A stretch of 64,000 nt of DNA from assembly GCA_031771865.1 (NCBI GenBank), contig JASISA010000001.1, positions 1,488,001 to 1,552,000 on the forward strand, written 5' to 3'. The notes under the pieces are model-generated. The model was not told where the DNA came from, ran no database searches, and was given only the letters and a program-made list of their open reading frames with translations. Position numbers and translations under genes: made by a program. Shown in pieces: positions 54,125 through 64,000 of the stretch. This DNA is from Nothophaeocryptopus gaeumannii. Taxonomy: Eukaryota > Ascomycota > Dothideomycetes > Mycosphaerellales > Mycosphaerellaceae. Every line of letters starts with the position of its first letter. Position 1 is the stretch's first letter.

Positions 54125-54217
54125 GGCGTTACCAGGAATCGGACCTGGGTCTGCTCGGCGTTGTGCGAGGATGAGTCGCGCCACAACGAGCTGTACTAAC
54201 CACTATACTATAACACC
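54125..54217 (-). tRNA. tRNA-His (GTG) with about 22-nt intron
   Basis: Read on the minus strand. Acceptor GGTGTTA pairs with TAACGCC (one G-U). D arm GTAT...GTAC with AGTGGTTA loop. Anticodon stem GCTCG/CGAGC with loop TTGTGG, giving anticodon GTG (His), interrupted after position 37 by about 22 nt. T stem CCAGG/CCTGG. The T loop reads TCCGATT instead of the usual TTCGATT. The intron position and stems fit a nuclear tRNA gene. The T-loop change and wobble leave open that it is a weak or dead copy. Confidence 0.8.
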
Positions 54218-55023
54218 TCATGATTGGATGAAATGCTGCGAGCTTCCATGCAGGATAATAGCTAGATTCCGGATGTGGAGCCGATCGCAGCCGAGAGACG
54301 GACTCGAGCTGACTCACTTTCACTGAACCTCACCACCTCTACTTTGTATCATTACAAGACTTCACCTGTCACTCTACACGCACCTCAGATTATGATTGAA
54401 GACGGTTCTTGTGCTTGGATCATGTATTTTTGCCCCGTCCTCCAGCTCTGTGCGAGAGGAGCGCCGGAGCGGAAAAAGGGTCTTGCTGTGGCATGCATGT
54501 CCCCCGATCTTGGCGACATGCTCTTCATCCTCTGCATGGTCATCCTCTGACGATAGAGTGCTGATGCATGTGATGAAAAGGATTGTCTTGCGCGAGATCT
54601 GGACCGAGCCAAGCTAACCATGCGAACTTACTGGTACATCCTTGGAGTCAGAAGTCTTTTCCGACGACACGACTGCTCTGCTTACGCTACAGACTGGTTG
54701 CAATGGCTGGCCTTACACGATCAAGTTGGCATATACTCCGATTCTTGGTCCTAGCGGAGACAGCGCATGAGCAGCAGTCTACTGGCTGACAACACGATCG
54801 GAAGAAAACCAGCAAATTAGATACTCTCCAATCTGCCCCCCCCCCAGAATAAAGCCAGCACGCATCGCATATCCCCTCCGGACCACCTTCTGGCTTACGA
54901 CGCGATCGGAGAATACAAGCGAAGACTTCGGAAGGACGCAATATAGCCTATTCTAAGTCGCTACCTAATGATTCGCTGTTCTACACCAATGCGGATAATC
55001 TCCCGGTCGGAATCGCTGGTTAC
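54218..55023. repeat. Intergenic with diverged direct repeat and poly-C run
   Basis: About 800 bp without a gene. A roughly 30-bp imperfect direct repeat occurs at 54782-54813 (CTGGCTGACAACACGATCGG) and 54890-54920 (CTGGCTTACGACGCGATCGG); two of the differences in this core are A/G transitions. Between them is a run of ten C (54836-54845). Confidence 0.5.
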
Positions 55024-56215
55024 CTACCTCTGCCACGTGGACGGACCGGCCTCGCATTCTTCGGGCATACGAGGAGTTCGGGTCGCATGGGGGGTTCCGA
55101 CCTCACGCTCGAGCTCAGGGACTTTGGCCCAATCTGTGGACTGCCAGGAGCCTTCGATTGCTCTGTCGAATGCTTCGCGGTGGAACTTCCGCCGGCGAGG
55201 TTCGCTGTTGAATACGTCAGTCAAGTTCGACGGCGAGAAGCATGCGCAGGACTTACAATTCCGTACAATATCCATGCTTGATACGACCCATCAATCCAAG
55301 ATGCGCCATCCGCTCCTCAGGCTTGACGAATTTCGGAAGTGCCCAGGTCTCCGGCTGCAGACGGGCATCAGATCGCCAGAATGAGATAGCGTAAGCTTTT
55401 CGCTCCTCGGTCCAGGGCTCGTAGTCCGTTCGCTGAAACCAAGGTCTCTTCTTCGCGCCATCGAAGTTCGCGGCGATGGCGTTGTCGATGGCTTCTGAGA
55501 TGGAGTCGGCAGCTGCAAGATCGGTCAGTACGGGACACACCAAGCAGCAACAGGCAAGCATACCTTTCTTTCGTTCCTCCTTCTCCTTCTCACACTCCTT
55601 CATCCTTCCCTCATAGAACCCCCCCTCCGCCTCTCCCCTCCCAAGCCCCGCTTTCTCAACCCTCCGCTCCAACCCCGTCTTCATCACCTCCAACCTATGC
55701 AACGCCCTCTCCTCCCTCAGATGCATCTCCACCCTCTGCCGTTCTCTCTCCTCCGCAACCTCCTCCTCAGGACTCCGATACTTCTTCACAATTCCGACCT
55801 TGTCTGGCCGTCCAGTCCATATCTGTACTCTGGGAATGCGAGGGTTCTCAGGAAAGGCATCGGCGTTTGGAAAGCGTGGTTTGAGGGGCGCTTTGCGGCA
55901 ACGTAAGAGCCAGTGACGGGTGGGTTTGCCGGTGCTGTAGTCGAGGGTGCGGAGATTGAGGGGGAGATGAGCTTTCGGGACGTTGTTAAAGTCTGCGCCG
56001 CCCAAGCCGGTGATGGGAGGGGAGGTGAGAAGGCGTGATTGCTCTGAGTACGATGTTGCAGGAGGCGGGTTTGGGTCGGTATGTGCTGGATTATCATTCA
56101 ACTCGATGTTGACAAAGTCATCGCTTTTCCGAGATGATGCAGCAATTGGCTTCCGGCGGATGGGTGATTTTGAAGGACCTGCTTCTGGATTGTTGTAAGG
56201 ATCGTAGTATGGCAT
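55024..56215 (-). CDS. Hypothetical protein with charged coiled-coil segment
   Basis: Three exons (56215-55564, 55512-55257, 55204-55024) with introns of 51 and 52 nt give 362 residues. Visible parts: Pro/Ser-rich N-terminus; THWLLRCRKA-type middle segment (TGKPTRHWLLRCRKAPLKPR); a long charged helix (EEEVAEERERQRVEMHLREE ... KEKEERKK) likely to form a coiled coil; and a tryptophan-rich C-terminal part (RPWFQRTDYEPWTEERKAYA, ISFWRSDARLQPETWALPKF). I do not recognise a named domain. The 51-nt first intron has no stop and keeps frame. The last exon is needed to finish the protein; without splicing it would end at 55253. Function unknown. Confidence 0.7.
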
Positions 56216-57095
56216 CTTTGCAATACTCTCTGAATCTGTCGTTTGTGGTAGTGGCTCTCACGAAAGCTTCCTCTGTTGCTTTCCTCCCTTGCTTCGGAGG
56301 CTTGCAATCTGCTTTTGTATTCGTCGTGGTCGCCTGTACTGACAGCATTGTATACGTGAAGTCGCATTTCTCGAGTTCACTATAAAGATACAGTTGTGCC
56401 GAACTGTTGTGAATACACGCTACATGTACTGTGGCTGCATTCACTGCAGCATGTGTCCGCTTGGCAATGTCGAATGGGTGTGAATTCAGCACTTGCCTCA
56501 TCAAGAAAGTCATATCGTGGTACAAAGTTTGCTGGGCAGTTGATCTAGTTCGATGCGGCAATCGTTGCGACTTCCACTCAACTACCACGATCATCAACGT
56601 TGGAACACTGATCTTGTCACTAGCATAAACAGCTTCTGTTAGCTCTTTTCACTGAGATGTGCGAGTTCGAAGTTCCGAAGACATATGACGTTCGCTCGCC
56701 AATCGAGTCAGATTCCAATCTCCACTACACCTCGATTAGCACAGCTATTAAAATGGCTCGATACCAACATGGATGATTCTGTACGTGTGTGAAATATGAA
56801 AAAAGTAATGCTCACGAGTAGAAAGGTCTCTGCTAAGCTTCTTCAGCAACGCTCATTGAGCATATACAGATTGCTTCATTAGGTATACTCTTTCTTTCAA
56901 ATATTGGACTTGAAGTGAAGCTCCCATCGCCGTCACTCTTTCGCATGCTCTAGTCGTCTGGTACTGTAACAACCATCGCCTGATGCAGCGCTGAGGTAGA
57001 TAGAAATACGAAATAGTTGGCCTGCCATGTCACCATCACCCATCACCCATGACACCATGCAGTTGGTCTGACCGTGCTTTACGATTTGTTTCCTT
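56216..57095. other. Intergenic, nothing supported
   Basis: Minus-strand frames at 56098-56597 overlap the start of the preceding gene in another frame and have no motif. The rest, to 57095, is AT-richer and without a coding signal. Confidence 0.55.
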
Positions 57096-57689
57096 TCACA
57101 ACATCTTGACCGGCAATCCAAATGCAGTCCTCTTGATCTTGGCAGAAGTGGCGTTGCAGGTAGTTGGTACAAAGACGCCAAGGTCGTACAGCCAAGCACC
57201 GCTGTTGAACTCAGAGTAGACGGTGTCGATCTTCCATGGCTCGGTGGCATCACCAGGGCAGACCTCCATAACGACAATCCCGGTGACCTGCTCCTCAGGC
57301 TGGACGGTACCTGGAGCAGAGGAGACCCATCTCATAGTGACAAAGTCGCACCCGTGCCAGACATTGAGGATCTCGAATGGGATGTTGGGTTGGCTACCCT
57401 GACCGGCTTCGAAGGATGTGAGAGAGTCGAAGGTAGCTGAGCCAAGAGGTTGAGGGCCATTGGGGCAGCCAGAGTTGATGAGCTCGTTGACGCTATCGCT
57501 GTAGTCGTGGAAGTCGGTAGTCATGAATTGAGCAGCGCTGGAGTTGGAGTAGCTGTTGATGAGCTTCTTGAAGTTGCTGGCGACACGCTGAGCAGCTGTG
57601 TCGTCGACGCACTCAGGGTGGCCACGTCTGGCTGGAGTGGCAGCGGCGAGGCCAATGAGGCCAGCGAAGGCGATGAACGGAGCTCGCAT
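57096..57689 (-). CDS. Secreted NTF2-like domain protein
   Basis: Single exon, 197 residues. The N-terminus MRAPFIAFAGLIGLAAATPA is a clear signal peptide followed by a basic ARRGHPEC junction. The remainder fits a fungal secreted NTF2-like (SnoaL/SDH-type cone) fold: AQRVASNFKKLINSYSNSSA, FMTTDFHDYSDSVNELINSG, IPFEILNVWHGCDFVTMRWV, TGIVVMEVCPGD and WKIDTVYSEFNSGAWLYDLG. Four Cys in the mature part could form disulfides. Small and secreted, so a candidate apoplastic protein or effector, but NTF2-like secreted proteins are common in Dothideomycetes and have no assigned reaction. No catalytic residue set is evident. Confidence 0.8.
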   Translation of the reverse strand: MRAPFIAFAGLIGLAAATPARRGHPECVDDTAAQRVASNFKKLINSYSNSSAAQFMTTDFHDYSDSVNELINSGCPNGPQPLGSATFDSLTSFEAGQGSQPNIPFEILNVWHGCDFVTMRWVSSAPGTVQPEEQVTGIVVMEVCPGDATEPWKIDTVYSEFNSGAWLYDLGVFVPTTCNATSAKIKRTAFGLPVKML

Positions 57690-59842
57690 GTCGATGGAGG
57701 GTGATTATGACCTTTCTTCTAGGTAATTGCGAGTGTCGAACAAGGTGTTTCAGAAGCTGCTTGTACGGACGGCAAAGAGCAGGAACAGAGTCAGGGACTA
57801 GGAATCTGTTGAAGCAAAATATTAAGAAAGGGACCTGACCTGTTTATGTAGCTAGGTGGGAATGTGCAGAGTAACCACATGTCATAGGCTAGCGATCCTG
57901 CTGTAGGGATCGAGGCCCCGTCCCAATCTTGGTATCGTCATGGCGCGACATGACGGGGAAGTGCAGTGCACTTGAGATTAGAGCAGTTCGGCGTGTCTGA
58001 GCATGTAAGGCTACCTGCAGTATCCGGCGTCTGCAGTGACGATGACACGGCGGGCCGAGAGGGGTGGGTTTCCATGGCACGGTTGGCTATGTACTCCAGC
58101 AGCTGCTAGACATGCAAGGGTGTGGGACGATGGCGAATGAGGAGGATGGTGTTTGATGTCAGCAATCTTGGAGGGCACATTAAGCGATAGTGTTGTCTTG
58201 ACTTGAGCATTCAGAGGAGGTGTCGCTTCTGCGCTGGTCTCGATATAGTTGATAAGCACTCGCGTAGCAAGAAAGCTTGCTGGAGTGGAGGTGCGATCGT
58301 CACCTCGTGGAGAAAATTGATACTCAGCTTCAGCCTGGCGTGGTGAGTGGCATTGCGTAGCCAGTGCCTTGCGTGCCGTGGCTGCCGTATTCGTGCCTGC
58401 TTCATCTCAATTGAGTGAAAATGATTGATCGTACCAGATTAAAGCAGCAGCTGTCAGTCAGTCTGTGAGAAGCAGATCCGGGTCGTGGCATAGGAGGAAA
58501 TGAAGGCTGATGCTGATGCTGATATCCAGGATGTTTACAGCAATTCTGGTACGAGGGAGAATTGCCGGTGGGCAATTCATGAAGCTGATACAGGGCGAGC
58601 GGGTCCGGCTGCAGGGCATCGTAGCGCTTGAAACTGCAGACGGTGTGACTGCTACGTCAGGTCTCGAGTGGGTGCTCGCATACTAGGCAGAGGTGAGGTG
58701 AAACAGGCATATTCGGATTCCACTGAGGAGATCCGGAGCCATGAACGCGGAGTGCCAGTTCAACACTTGCTTCCGGGCCACTGCCATTGGACTGCAAAGG
58801 AAATCGGCAGCATCAGTGGCTTCAGTGATTGAGCTGAAAAGCAATAATGTAAGAAGCGCGCGCATGATGGCCAGGTGGTCAGCATGAGGCAGCGATGTTG
58901 GATCTGGTAGCAATGTCTGTTGGTAGTGAGGTCGCACGGCAGATGGTTCGTACCAAACAGCTAGGTGAATCTGCCCGGTATTCCCCTCAGCAAGCGCTGT
59001 CGAGACCCGCTGGCTCATGGTAGATTGCCGTCGCACGGCAGTCGTCGCTTCGATCGCTCAACGCTTCCCACATAGATAGGCGGAGTTTGTCCACCCTGAG
59101 GAGCGGGGCTTGCATAAGGAGTGCAGTGTGCAGAGCGCAGTGTGGACGTGTAGAGGTGAGTGGCGGAAAGCTGGACGGCAGCTTCGGCGGTGGCTGGTGG
59201 CGCGCTGGCTGGTGAGCGGGCGGTGTGAGCCGAGACATGATCGGACAAGTCACTTGCTGGCCGTTTCGACCTTTGCACCCTCGAACAAGCACCTGACTCG
59301 ACGAGTTCCCGTCTGCTGGCCTTGCTTCTTCTGACGTACATGTGATTCTGGTCATGGTGCTGGCAGCTCGTTGCTGGCTGGAGTCGCGTTCGCGTCTTTG
59401 GTGGTGGTGAAAAGGTGGGTGGACGACGACGTTGATGTCTATGGGCGACTGTTGAATGCCCTCACCATTCTGTCCGCCAAGCGAGTGTCGATTTCACATG
59501 CCCAGCGATCAGGTGCTCGCAGGTGAACGAAGAACAAGAGCATGTGAGATTTCATACCACTTTGAATGCGCTACTGTTGTTGCCTCAGGCATGAATGAAA
59601 TCTAGGGTTCGGCCTGACGTGACGTCCAACGCACATCGCGGTTTCACGCGTACAGCGCTTTGGCTTCAGAAGAAAGTGATTAGGCCACTGAACAGCCGTC
59701 TCTTCGCCTACACAGCGCCGACATGCCACTCAAGCACGAAGACACTGCGTACTCTTCCAGAAAACGACAATACCTACAATAGACAACCCCGCCAACAATA
59801 GCATGATTTTCATGTGACAGCTTCCCATTGGCCCCTCGTTCA
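57690..59842. other. Gene-poor region, nothing supported
   Basis: Just over 2 kb. All open frames are short and overlap each other on both strands without motif or intron support. A short (GATGCT)n tract lies near 58510-58525. Contains the promoters of the NTF2-like gene (minus) and the SUMO protease gene (plus). Confidence 0.5.
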
Positions 59843-62800
59843 ATGCCGCCCTCTATTGTCGACACGTTCAAGGGCCTCGCAGGATCGGTGACTAGCATTT
59901 TCGCTTCTCAGAAAGAGTCTGAACATTCGACACAACATTCAGTATGATTCACTTCACCCGACTCAAAGCCCCCTCTAACACAAGAGCCCATCGCCAAAGG
60001 ACAGGGCTCATGGCTTACTTTGACATGCAGAACGAGCACCCACGCGAAAACCAGACCGCCAGCAGCGATAGCGTCGAAGAGGTCCCACCAGTACCGTCGA
60101 GTCGAACGAACAAACGAGCGAGAGACGGTACAGAGGAGCAATCGGGCAGGAACACCAAGGCCGCGAAGCTTAATCCACAGATTCGCAGCCTGACGAGTGA
60201 CTACTCGCATCCCGCACCCGCAGATGCCACGCCGCTCACTGTCACGTACCCGAATCGAGAGTACAACTTCCATGAGGATTGGCACCCACCGCCTCAGAAA
60301 CCGAGTATGGGTGTGTACAGGGCCCAGGGGCTGTTCAAGCCCAAGAACACTTTGAACGACGATTCACACGCAGCAAGAGGACAGTTTGTGCAGAAGAAGT
60401 CAACACAAGGGAACATCTACACCGGTGTCCAACAGAACAGGCAGACTGGTCGCATGCAGCTGCATCTAGAGCCAAGCACTGGCAGCAACGCTCGAAAGCC
60501 AGCCACCCGTGCCCCAGACGCGCTGGGTGAGAACGGCAGGAGCGCTAAGAAGAGGAAAGTCGACGATGGATGTCGTTCAGAGTTATCATCAGATCCAATA
60601 CACCTGACCGATGAGGAGAATGAAATTATTACCGCACAAGCCCAACCTCGCCGCCCGCAGATCGCTACTTCAACCAGCCAGGAATCGATTTCAGCCACTT
60701 CGAACAGGTCCAAGAAGAAAACGGTCTACGTAGATGGCGATGCATTTGGAACGAATACTGAGTCCCGGACGACCGACGACCTTGTAAATGGCCGCGCACC
60801 AAGGTTAAAGCTCTTCGAACGAAGGTCACAGGATGCGCACGTGCAGACGCGTCCGACAAAGGCCAATGACACAGGAAGCCGCGATCGTCCGCCTCGGCCC
60901 GGCACAGTCAACTCGCCATACCCCATTGACGACGACGATGACACACCCTCTCAAAATGGCGGTCGCGGAATTCCCAAGCCCAGTCAACATCGTAATGCTG
61001 CCCGAAACCAGCGACCAGTCATCGATCTCGGAAGAGGTGTTGATCTGCCAGCACCTTCTCGTCGACAACAGCAGATGCCGAAAGTCCAGCAAGGCAGTTC
61101 GGACGATATGAATCAAGTTGCTGAAGTCTTCAAGATGAATCAACCTCGAAAGTCCGCGTCGGGGCGCGTTGGACCAACATCGACGGGCAGAAGGACTATA
61201 CAGCAGACTGGCTCTCTAGAGCCGCGCTCATCTGCCTCGAGACTTCCGCAAGAGTCTCCGCGAGAGTCTCCGCTCAAGCGTGACAGGCTTGCTAACGTCT
61301 TCCAACGAGACGATGGTGATGGAGCGACCGAGACTGTACGGCCTCTGAAAGCGCAACAAATCATGCGAAAGGTGATTGACAAGACATCATCCGCTGATGA
61401 AAGTCAAGACGAGCTTCAAGGAGACCGGACTGTGCCGGCTCACGGCTCCAGAAGCGTGTCGCCCGTGAAGCCACCTTCCTTCACGAAGTCCAGCATCAAG
61501 GCAAACACAATGATCCCAAGTCGCCAAGAGCAGGATCTGACTGGCTTGGCATCGAATACGCCCTCCCTAAGAAACAGCACTCAGATTGTCAAGCTACCAG
61601 TCAATGCGCCTGAAATTGATGACTTAGACGGTGAGCGTATCGCCATCCGTAGTATCCACTGCAGAGGCTGCGTGTCCGAAGACAAGAACCTTGAGCTGGT
61701 GTGGGACCACGACTCTCAATCGTATCGTGTCGTGGCAACGCGCGAGAAGCTTCGTGTGCCACATACAAACAAGCCCGTCGCAATTGGCAAGAGTGAAATG
61801 CTTGGCGTTGTTGGTTGCCGGGATTTTGATGGCGTGCAGCTCAGAGTTTCCAGTGGAATAATCAGCAAGGGAAGCATCATCGTCGTGTTCAAGACTATGC
61901 AAGGCCGCTACAACTTCGTGAACCGAGTCAGCGATATACCAAACATTAAGTTGGAGCTCAACAAACCTCAGGACTACATTGAAAAGCTGTGCAAGAAACA
62001 GATTGCAGAATTGGCATCGACATTCGAAGAGTTGAGAGCGCGGAAGCCCGTACAAACCGCAGATATCGCGCTTCCCGAGGCCAACCAACGGAGAAGGGTC
62101 AGAGTGCCTGTGCACGAACGGGATGTGGAAGAGATCAACTACGAGACAGAGCCTCAGCAAATGTCTAAGCGGCAGCAGAAAGCAGCTCCCACGTTACGAG
62201 GCGAGATGCAAGGCGGCACGATGGCGGAGGCACTTGTAGAGGCTGAATTCCAAGAAGCTCGCAGCAGCCGGCGATCGGAGCACGACGAACGCTCGCGGTA
62301 CTTTGCAGAGCAGGAACCAAGACGGACGACTCGACAAACCAAGCCGGTGAAGTATAAGGAGAGAAGTCCTTCCCCTCCGAAGCGATGGACTGAACTCAAC
62401 AATCCGAAGAAATGGAAGTACTCCGTTGTATATCCCGAAACTGGCCCGCGACGGATCACGGTTGACTTTCAGGATCTTGAGCGATTAGACGATGGTGAGT
62501 TCTTGAATGACAATGTCATCAGCTTCCAGCTGCGCTACATCGAGGAGAACATGATCCCGAAGTACAGGGAGAGAGTTCACTTCTTCAGCACGTTCTTCTA
62601 CAGCGCGCTTTGCTCGAAGGGCAAAAAGGATTTCTCTTACGATGCCGTCAAACGCTGGACGAAGAGCGTCGACCTCCTGAACAAAGACTACATTATTGTG
62701 CCCATTAACCAAGACTTGCATTGGTTTGTGGCGATTATCTGTAATCTGCCGAACCTGGACAGAAGACTCGCCGACTCCGACGACGCCGAGCCGGCAGAGG

Positions 62801-64000
62801 AGAAACCTGAAAAGGACGAGAAGATAGCTTCGAGCACTGCTGCAGTCAAAGGACAATTTGAGAACCACATGAACGAACAAGACCAGAACATAGCCTCTTC
62901 TGTTCCTGAGCGGGTGATGGAGGAGCTCTCGCCATCCGATAGGCACAGCGACGTCTTCACATTCGATGAGAATGGCGAGCTCGACAATGCGATACCCGAC
63001 GGTGCAGAAGATGACGACTTTGTTTCAAGCGCTCGCCCGAAGGCAGCCAAAGGGAAGAAGTCGAAGAGAAAGTCGCATTCGATTCGCAAGTTCAGCACGA
63101 TCAAACCCATGTTCATTTCTCTTGACTCCTTCGGCAATACCCGCACGCCTGAGCTCAGGAAATTGAAGATGTACATTGCGGAGGAAGCCAAAACCAAACG
63201 CAATATGGCCGTCGACATGGAAGATCTCCAAGGCGTGACAGCAAAGGGTATCCCTCAGCAGCCTAACTTCTACGACTGTGGCGTTTTCCTCCTCGGCTAC
63301 GTAATGGAGTTCGCGAAAGATCCCGACGCGTTTGTGAGGAAGATTTTGGAAAGGGAAATGACGGAAGACGACTTCGAGAACTTCAATGCTACAAATCTGC
63401 GTAATGAGATTCGCGGGAACCTACTTGAGATGGCTCAAGTTCAGGAAGAGCAACATCTGAAGCTGAAGCGCGAGAGAGCGTCCGCGAAGAAGGCGGCTCA
63501 ACAGCCGCCGCTTCCACCTTCAACGCAACGTCCAGACGCTACTACCCTCTCTGCTGGACAGCTGAATCCTCACCCTGCAGCTACACATGATGAGGCACAG
63601 ACTCCATCTAAGCTTGACCATATTTCAACGCCTGCAGTGCTGCCAGCAGCATCGAGCCAAACGATGGATTTTGCGGATGACAATTTGCCAGTGTCGCCGC
63701 CGAAGACGCGCGATCCAGATGCGCATGCCTCATCGACGCATCCGCAGAAACCCTCATCAGCTCCTGCCGCAATCTTTGCTCACAACCCGCACGAAGAAAC
63801 AATGGAGGTCGAGCGCGATGCAGACAACGAGCGTATTTTTGATCATGCGGAGGAGATGTCTTCTTCTGTACCGAGCAATCAACAGGCGCAGGGACATTTC
63901 CTGGCAGGTATGGAAGAATATGCCAAAGCCGGCCACGGTGCGCCAAATGGTGAGGACGATACTGAGATGATCGATTTCAGCGACGATGATGAAGTGGACG
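59843..64000 (+). CDS. Ulp/SENP-family SUMO protease, 3' end beyond window
   Basis: Cysteine protease (C48) that removes SUMO from proteins, probably nuclear. Exon 1 59843-59941 (MPPSIVDTFKGLAGSVTSIF...), 89-nt intron, exon 2 from 60031 open to the window edge; at least 1356 residues visible. About 530 residues of basic, Ser/Pro-rich sequence precede a possible PH-like fold (GERIAIRSIHCRG ... GSIIVVFKTMQGRYNFV). The protease domain begins VVYPETGPRRITVDFQDLER, with LNDNVISFQLRYIEENM, HWFVAIICNLPNLD (catalytic His), PMFISLDSFG (Asp) and PQQPNFYDCGVFLLGYVMEF (oxyanion Gln, catalytic Cys). A roughly 110-residue acidic/polar insertion between His and Asp is typical of the Ulp2/SENP6-7 branch. A long tail follows. 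Confidence 0.9.

Noticed and set aside
57690..59842. Several 60-120 codon ORFs as genes
   Set aside because: They overlap on both strands with no motif and look like chance frames in GC-rich sequence.
1..64000. CRISPR arrays, transposons, insertion sequences
   Set aside because: No regularly spaced repeats, transposase or reverse transcriptase motifs seen; the organism is eukaryotic.

Overview
The window is from a filamentous ascomycete nuclear genome. Genes are dense on both strands. Introns are mostly 41-120 nt with GT...CTGAC/CTAAC...AG signals, and the gene content is Pezizomycotina-like. A Dothideomycete (Mycosphaerellales-type) is my best guess, but that is an inference from gene content. 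No bacterial, viral or transposon genes were recognised.

Layout. 1-3.9 kb holds a small accessory, probably catabolic trio on the + strand: an UNC93-like membrane protein cut by the window edge and carrying an in-frame stop, an intact SMP-30/gluconolactonase-like enzyme, and an HSL-type alpha/beta hydrolase with two frameshifts. 4.3-6 kb is an acidic-tailed unknown gene with a broken frame. 7.5-22.5 kb is mostly housekeeping: JmjC-type nuclear protein, TRAPP subunit Bet5, a CaMKK-like kinase, a nucleotidyltransferase-like protein, Fap7/AK6, the ITP pyrophosphatase Ham1, ribosomal protein eS1, a derlin and a flavin-reductase-like protein. 22.5-31 kb is accessory: a secreted Thr-rich protein with a broken leader, a secreted GH78 rhamnosidase, a Lys-rich nuclear protein, and a gene-poor stretch containing a badly decayed secreted-protein remnant. 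32-39.2 kb holds Kae1 (KEOPS), an Rvs161-type BAR protein with a large insertion, splicing factor SF3A3/Prp9 and a 3-dehydroshikimate dehydratase. 40-44.4 kb is one giant gene. 46.8-56.2 kb carries Lys9, an MFS transporter, a wax-synthase-type acyltransferase, the GTPase Drg1/Rbg1, an intron-containing tRNA-His and an unknown conserved-looking gene. 57 kb is a secreted NTF2-like protein. 59.8 kb to the right edge is a Ulp/SENP SUMO protease, cut by the window end.

The most unusual item is the 1411-residue protein at 40060-44398. It joins a homeodomain-like segment, zinc fingers, a HET-like segment, a protein kinase and a second HET-like segment in one chain, a layout expected of a fungal self/non-self or immune-type signalling protein. 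Other points of note are the BAR protein with about 270 extra residues inside its BAR domain, a possible mitochondrial form of Fap7, and an unusually long, phase-open intron in the derlin gene.

A general pattern is that reading frames of housekeeping genes are clean, while breaks cluster in accessory genes. This favours real gene decay over base-calling noise, though it does not prove it. Several housekeeping genes are arranged head to head with short shared upstream regions (eS1/derlin, Kae1/BAR, Lys9/MFS, acyltransferase/Drg1).
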